Assembly (NCBI RefSeq): GCF_036099295.1
Contig: NZ_CP107976.1
Location: 6,324,001 to 6,388,000 of the forward strand
Direction: 5' to 3'
Source of the DNA: Streptomyces sp. NBC_00358
GTDB taxonomy: Bacteria; Actinomycetota; Actinomycetes; Streptomycetales; Streptomycetaceae
DNA length: 64,000 nt
The notes under the pieces were generated by a model that saw only the letters and a list, made by a program, of their open reading frames with translations, had not been told where the DNA came from and ran no database searches. The stretch's first letter is position 1; each line of letters starts with the position of its first letter. Position numbers and translations under genes: made by a program. Positions 61,525 through 64,000 of the stretch are shown here, piece after piece.

Positions 61525-63027
61525 ATGCGCACCGCCCGCTTCGCCCTCGACCCCGCCTTCACCATCGGCGAGGTCAACCCCCGTCTCTTCGGCTCCTTCG
61601 TCGAGCACCTCGGCCGCTGCGTCTACACCGGCATCTTCGAACCGGACCATCCCGCCGCGGACGCCGAGGGCCTGCGCACGGACGTGCTGGAGCTGGTCCG
61701 CGAGCTCGGCGTCACGGCCGTCCGCTACCCCGGCGGCAACTTCGTCTCCGGCTACAACTGGGAGGACTCGGTGGGCCCCGCCGAGGAGCGGCCGCGCCGT
61801 CTCGACCTCGCCTGGCGCTCCACCGAGTCCAACCGGTTCGGGCTCGGCGAGTACATCGGCTTCCTGAAGAAGATCGGCCCGGAGGCCGAGCCGATGATGG
61901 CCGTCAACCTCGGCACGCGCGGGGTCGCCGAGGCCCTGGAGCTCCAGGAGTACGCCAACCACCCCTCGGGGACGGCCCGTTCCGACCTGCGGATCGCGCA
62001 CGGCGACAAGGACCCGTTCGGCATCAGGCTCTGGTGCCTCGGCAACGAGATGGACGGCCCCTGGCAGACCGGCCACAAGACCGCCGAGGAATACGGCCGG
62101 CTCGCCGCCGAGACCGCCCGCGCGATGCGGCAGATCGAGCCGGACCTCGAACTCGTCGCCTGCGGTTCCTCCGGACAGGGGATGCCGACCTTCGCCGCAT
62201 GGGAGGCGACCGTCCTCGCCGAGACGTACGACCTCGTCGACCACATCTCCCTGCACGCCTACTACGAGGAGACCGACGGCGACCGGGACTCCTTCCTCGC
62301 GTCCGCCGTCGACACCGAGTCGTTCATCGAGAACGTGGTGGCCACCTGCGACCACGTGGGCGCCCGCCTGAAGTCCACGAAGCGGATCAACCTCTCCTTC
62401 GACGAGTGGAACGTCTGGTACCAGAGCCGGCCCAACCCGCACCCCGTCGAGGACTGGCAGGAGGCCCCGCGCCTGCTGGAGGACGTCTACACCGTCACGG
62501 ACGCGGTCGTGTTCGGCTCGCTGCTCATCGCGCTGCTGCGGCACGCGGACCGGGTGACCGTCGCCTGCCTGGCCCAGCTCGTCAACGTCATCGCGCCGAT
62601 CATGACCGAACCGGGCGGTCCGGCCTGGCGGCAGACGACGTTCCACCCGTTCGCGCAGGCCTCGGCGCACGGGCGCGGGCAGGTCCTCGACGTCCGGGTG
62701 GACTCGCCGACGTACGCCACGCGCAAGTACGGCGAGGCGGACCTGCTGCACGCCACCGCGGTGCGCGCCGAGGACGGCTCGGTGACCGTCTTCGCCGTCA
62801 ACCGCAGCCGGACCGAGCCGCTGCCGCTCGAAGTCGCGCTGAACCGGCTGGGGTTGACGACGGTCGCCGAGCACAGCGCGCTCGCCGACGCCGACCCGGA
62901 CGCCGCCAACACCCTGCACGACCAGGAGCGGGTGACCCCGCACCCGGTCGAGGGGACCACGCTCCGGGACGGCACGCTGAACGCCGTCCTGGAGCCGCTG
63001 TCCTGGAACATGATCCGGCTGGTCTAG
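61525..63027 (+). CDS. abfA: GH51 alpha-L-arabinofuranosidase
   Basis: 500 aa, family GH51 exo-enzyme releasing arabinose from arabino-oligosaccharides. Acid/base E175 (WCLGNEMDGPW) and nucleophile E294 (LSFDEWNVWY) lie in the catalytic barrel, followed by the C-terminal beta-sandwich. There is no signal peptide, so it works in the cytoplasm on imported oligomers from the GH43 step. ATG 61525 follows AAAGGA. The symbol is a family convention. Its TAG stop overlaps the convergent gene's TAG in the tetramer CTAG (63024-63027). Confidence 0.94.
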   Translation: MRTARFALDPAFTIGEVNPRLFGSFVEHLGRCVYTGIFEPDHPAADAEGLRTDVLELVRELGVTAVRYPGGNFVSGYNWEDSVGPAEERPRRLDLAWRSTESNRFGLGEYIGFLKKIGPEAEPMMAVNLGTRGVAEALELQEYANHPSGTARSDLRIAHGDKDPFGIRLWCLGNEMDGPWQTGHKTAEEYGRLAAETARAMRQIEPDLELVACGSSGQGMPTFAAWEATVLAETYDLVDHISLHAYYEETDGDRDSFLASAVDTESFIENVVATCDHVGARLKSTKRINLSFDEWNVWYQSRPNPHPVEDWQEAPRLLEDVYTVTDAVVFGSLLIALLRHADRVTVACLAQLVNVIAPIMTEPGGPAWRQTTFHPFAQASAHGRGQVLDVRVDSPTYATRKYGEADLLHATAVRAEDGSVTVFAVNRSRTEPLPLEVALNRLGLTTVAEHSALADADPDAANTLHDQERVTPHPVEGTTLRDGTLNAVLEPLSWNMIRLV

Positions 63028-64000
63028 GGCGTGACGGTCGTGGGGCCGGGGGAGGCCACCGGGCTCACCGGTACTCCTCCGGCCGCGCTGCCCAGCAGCG
63101 TCAGTTCCACCCGCCCGGGGCCGGCGGACGTGGTCCCGTCGGACAGCACCGCCAGGGCGAGTGTGTTGGGCCCCCGTGTGCGCAGCACCCCGTTGGGGAG
63201 GACGAAGGTGTGCTGGGGTCCTACGTCGTTGATGTACTGGCCCATGTTCCAGCCGTTCAGGAAGATCTGGACGCGATAGGCGCGCGCCGGATCGTCGGTG
63301 AGGGTGAGCCCGATCGACGCGTCCACACCGGTGTCGACGGCGAGCCGGAAGCCCGTGCGGTACCAGGTGACCCCCTGCCGCCGCTCGGCGCGCGGGAGGC
63401 CGACGGTCCTCCAGCCGGTGTCCGCGAACCCGGGCAGATGCCAGCCGTGCCGTTCCCCGTGCAGACCGCCGGTGTTGAGCGGTCCGCGCACCGGATCGGG
63501 GGCCGCCGTGCCCTGGATGCGCCACCGGACCGCCGGAGCGGCCCCGGCGAAGGCGGCGGCCGTCAGCCCCCGGGCCGCCTTGTGCGTGTCGTCGGCCCTG
63601 CCGTCCTCGTCGTGCTGCATCCGCCGGACCAGGACGGACAGCACGTGCGAGGGCCCGCCGCGCGGCCGGACGGGAAAGGTGGCGGTGGCCGCCCAGGTCC
63701 CCTGCCGCACGGTCTTCTTGTCCGGCACCGGCATCCGGTGGGTGCCCAGCGGCACACCGTCCAGCCAGGCCATCAACAGCCCCTGGGCGCCCGCCGTATA
63801 GGACAGGGACACGGACTCGGCGGCGCCCGCGTCCGCGAAGTGGCCCCGGTACCAGACGTCGCCGTAGTGGAAGCCGTAGTCGTCGGCGAACAGCACGGGC
63901 TGCCCGGCGGGTACGGGAGTGATGCTGGACGAGGACGTCCTGTCGGTGACCCGCCAGGCCCTGTCGTCGTAGTCGGCCGCCGACTCGGGATTCCCCTCGG
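63024..64000 (-). CDS. GH35-like beta-galactosidase, C-terminal part (runs off the window)
   Basis: Partial: the start lies beyond 64000, and about 325 residues are visible. The pattern DYGFHYGDVWYRGHF and the galactose-binding jelly-roll segments GRPTVLQ-like AGAQGLLMAWLDGVPLGTHR and LTLTDDPARAYRVQIFLNGW match the C-terminal beta-sandwich domains of large GH35 beta-galactosidases. The catalytic barrel is outside the window, so activity is inferred. Removing galactose would suit a cluster for arabinogalactan or pectin side chains. It converges on the GH51 gene and ends in the shared CTAG. Confidence 0.75.
   Translation of the reverse strand, partial: EGNPESAADYDDRAWRVTDRTSSSSITPVPAGQPVLFADDYGFHYGDVWYRGHFADAGAAESVSLSYTAGAQGLLMAWLDGVPLGTHRMPVPDKKTVRQGTWAATATFPVRPRGGPSHVLSVLVRRMQHDEDGRADDTHKAARGLTAAAFAGAAPAVRWRIQGTAAPDPVRGPLNTGGLHGERHGWHLPGFADTGWRTVGLPRAERRQGVTWYRTGFRLAVDTGVDASIGLTLTDDPARAYRVQIFLNGWNMGQYINDVGPQHTFVLPNGVLRTRGPNTLALAVLSDGTTSAGPGRVELTLLGSAAGGVPVSPVASPGPTTVTP

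Overview
The window is high-GC actinobacterial DNA, almost certainly from Streptomyces or a close relative. Evidence: dnaG next to an HrdA-type sigma factor, a tRNA-Asn pair, an mbl (MreB-like) gene, many GTG starts, ATGA-type gene overlaps, and only one TTA codon noticed in all the genes. The gene order from dnaG/hrdA to mbl, subtilase, acyl-CoA carboxyltransferase and acyl-CoA ligase resembles what I remember of the S. coelicolor SCO2440-2470 region. That is recollection, not a search. I saw no insertion sequence, CRISPR array or prophage.

Layout. 1-10.4 kb is core: the end of an FAD oxidoreductase, dnaG (possibly leaderless), an hrdA-like sigma gene, a heterodimeric ABC exporter, an FGGY-type kinase and a YtxH-like protein. 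10.5-10.9 kb holds three tRNA genes. 10.9-18.3 kb is an accessory-looking oxidation cluster: TetR regulator, TauD-like dioxygenase, MFS transporter, aldehyde dehydrogenase, a 43-aa coupled ORF and a GMC oxidoreductase. 18.3-21.4 kb holds two tiny ORFs, a heptamer repeat, a histidine kinase with a degenerate ATPase domain, and mbl.

21.5-29.8 kb is the most unusual block, a four-gene operon: Trypco1-type protein, trypsin-like protease fused to a VMAP-C-like domain, MoxR AAA+ ATPase, and a 1674-aa protein. The large protein joins a vWA-like domain, a dead kinase, a SARP-type DNA-binding region and a dead HAD domain. The parts match the MoxR-vWA-VMAP conflict systems predicted from comparative genomics. 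I read it as an NTP-controlled protease system with a built-in transcription factor.

30-40 kb has a secreted subtilase, a fused AccA/AccD-type carboxyltransferase with its acyl-CoA ligase, an ImmA/IrrE-type metalloprotease, a MerR-PP2C fusion behind a MerR-type promoter, and an ATP-grasp protein. 40-53.3 kb is a nine-gene reverse-strand operon plus a PorA-family gene: glycosyltransferase, two methyltransferases, an AftD-like arabinofuranosyltransferase of about 1560 aa, a condensation-like acyltransferase, an EamA transporter, a Trm112-like protein with a tandem repeat, an FkbM methyltransferase and an unknown protein. It looks like a cell-envelope glycan cluster. It carries several in-frame repeats and a TTA codon, which suggests bldA control.

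53.5-64 kb has a DUF2613-like peptide, a PucR-type regulator and an arabinoside-use regulon: IclR regulator, SMP-30 lactonase, binding protein, two permeases, GH43 arabinanase, GH51 arabinofuranosidase, and a convergent GH35-like gene cut by the window edge. Two nearly identical 25-bp sites, ahead of iclR and ahead of the transporter operon, tie the regulon together.
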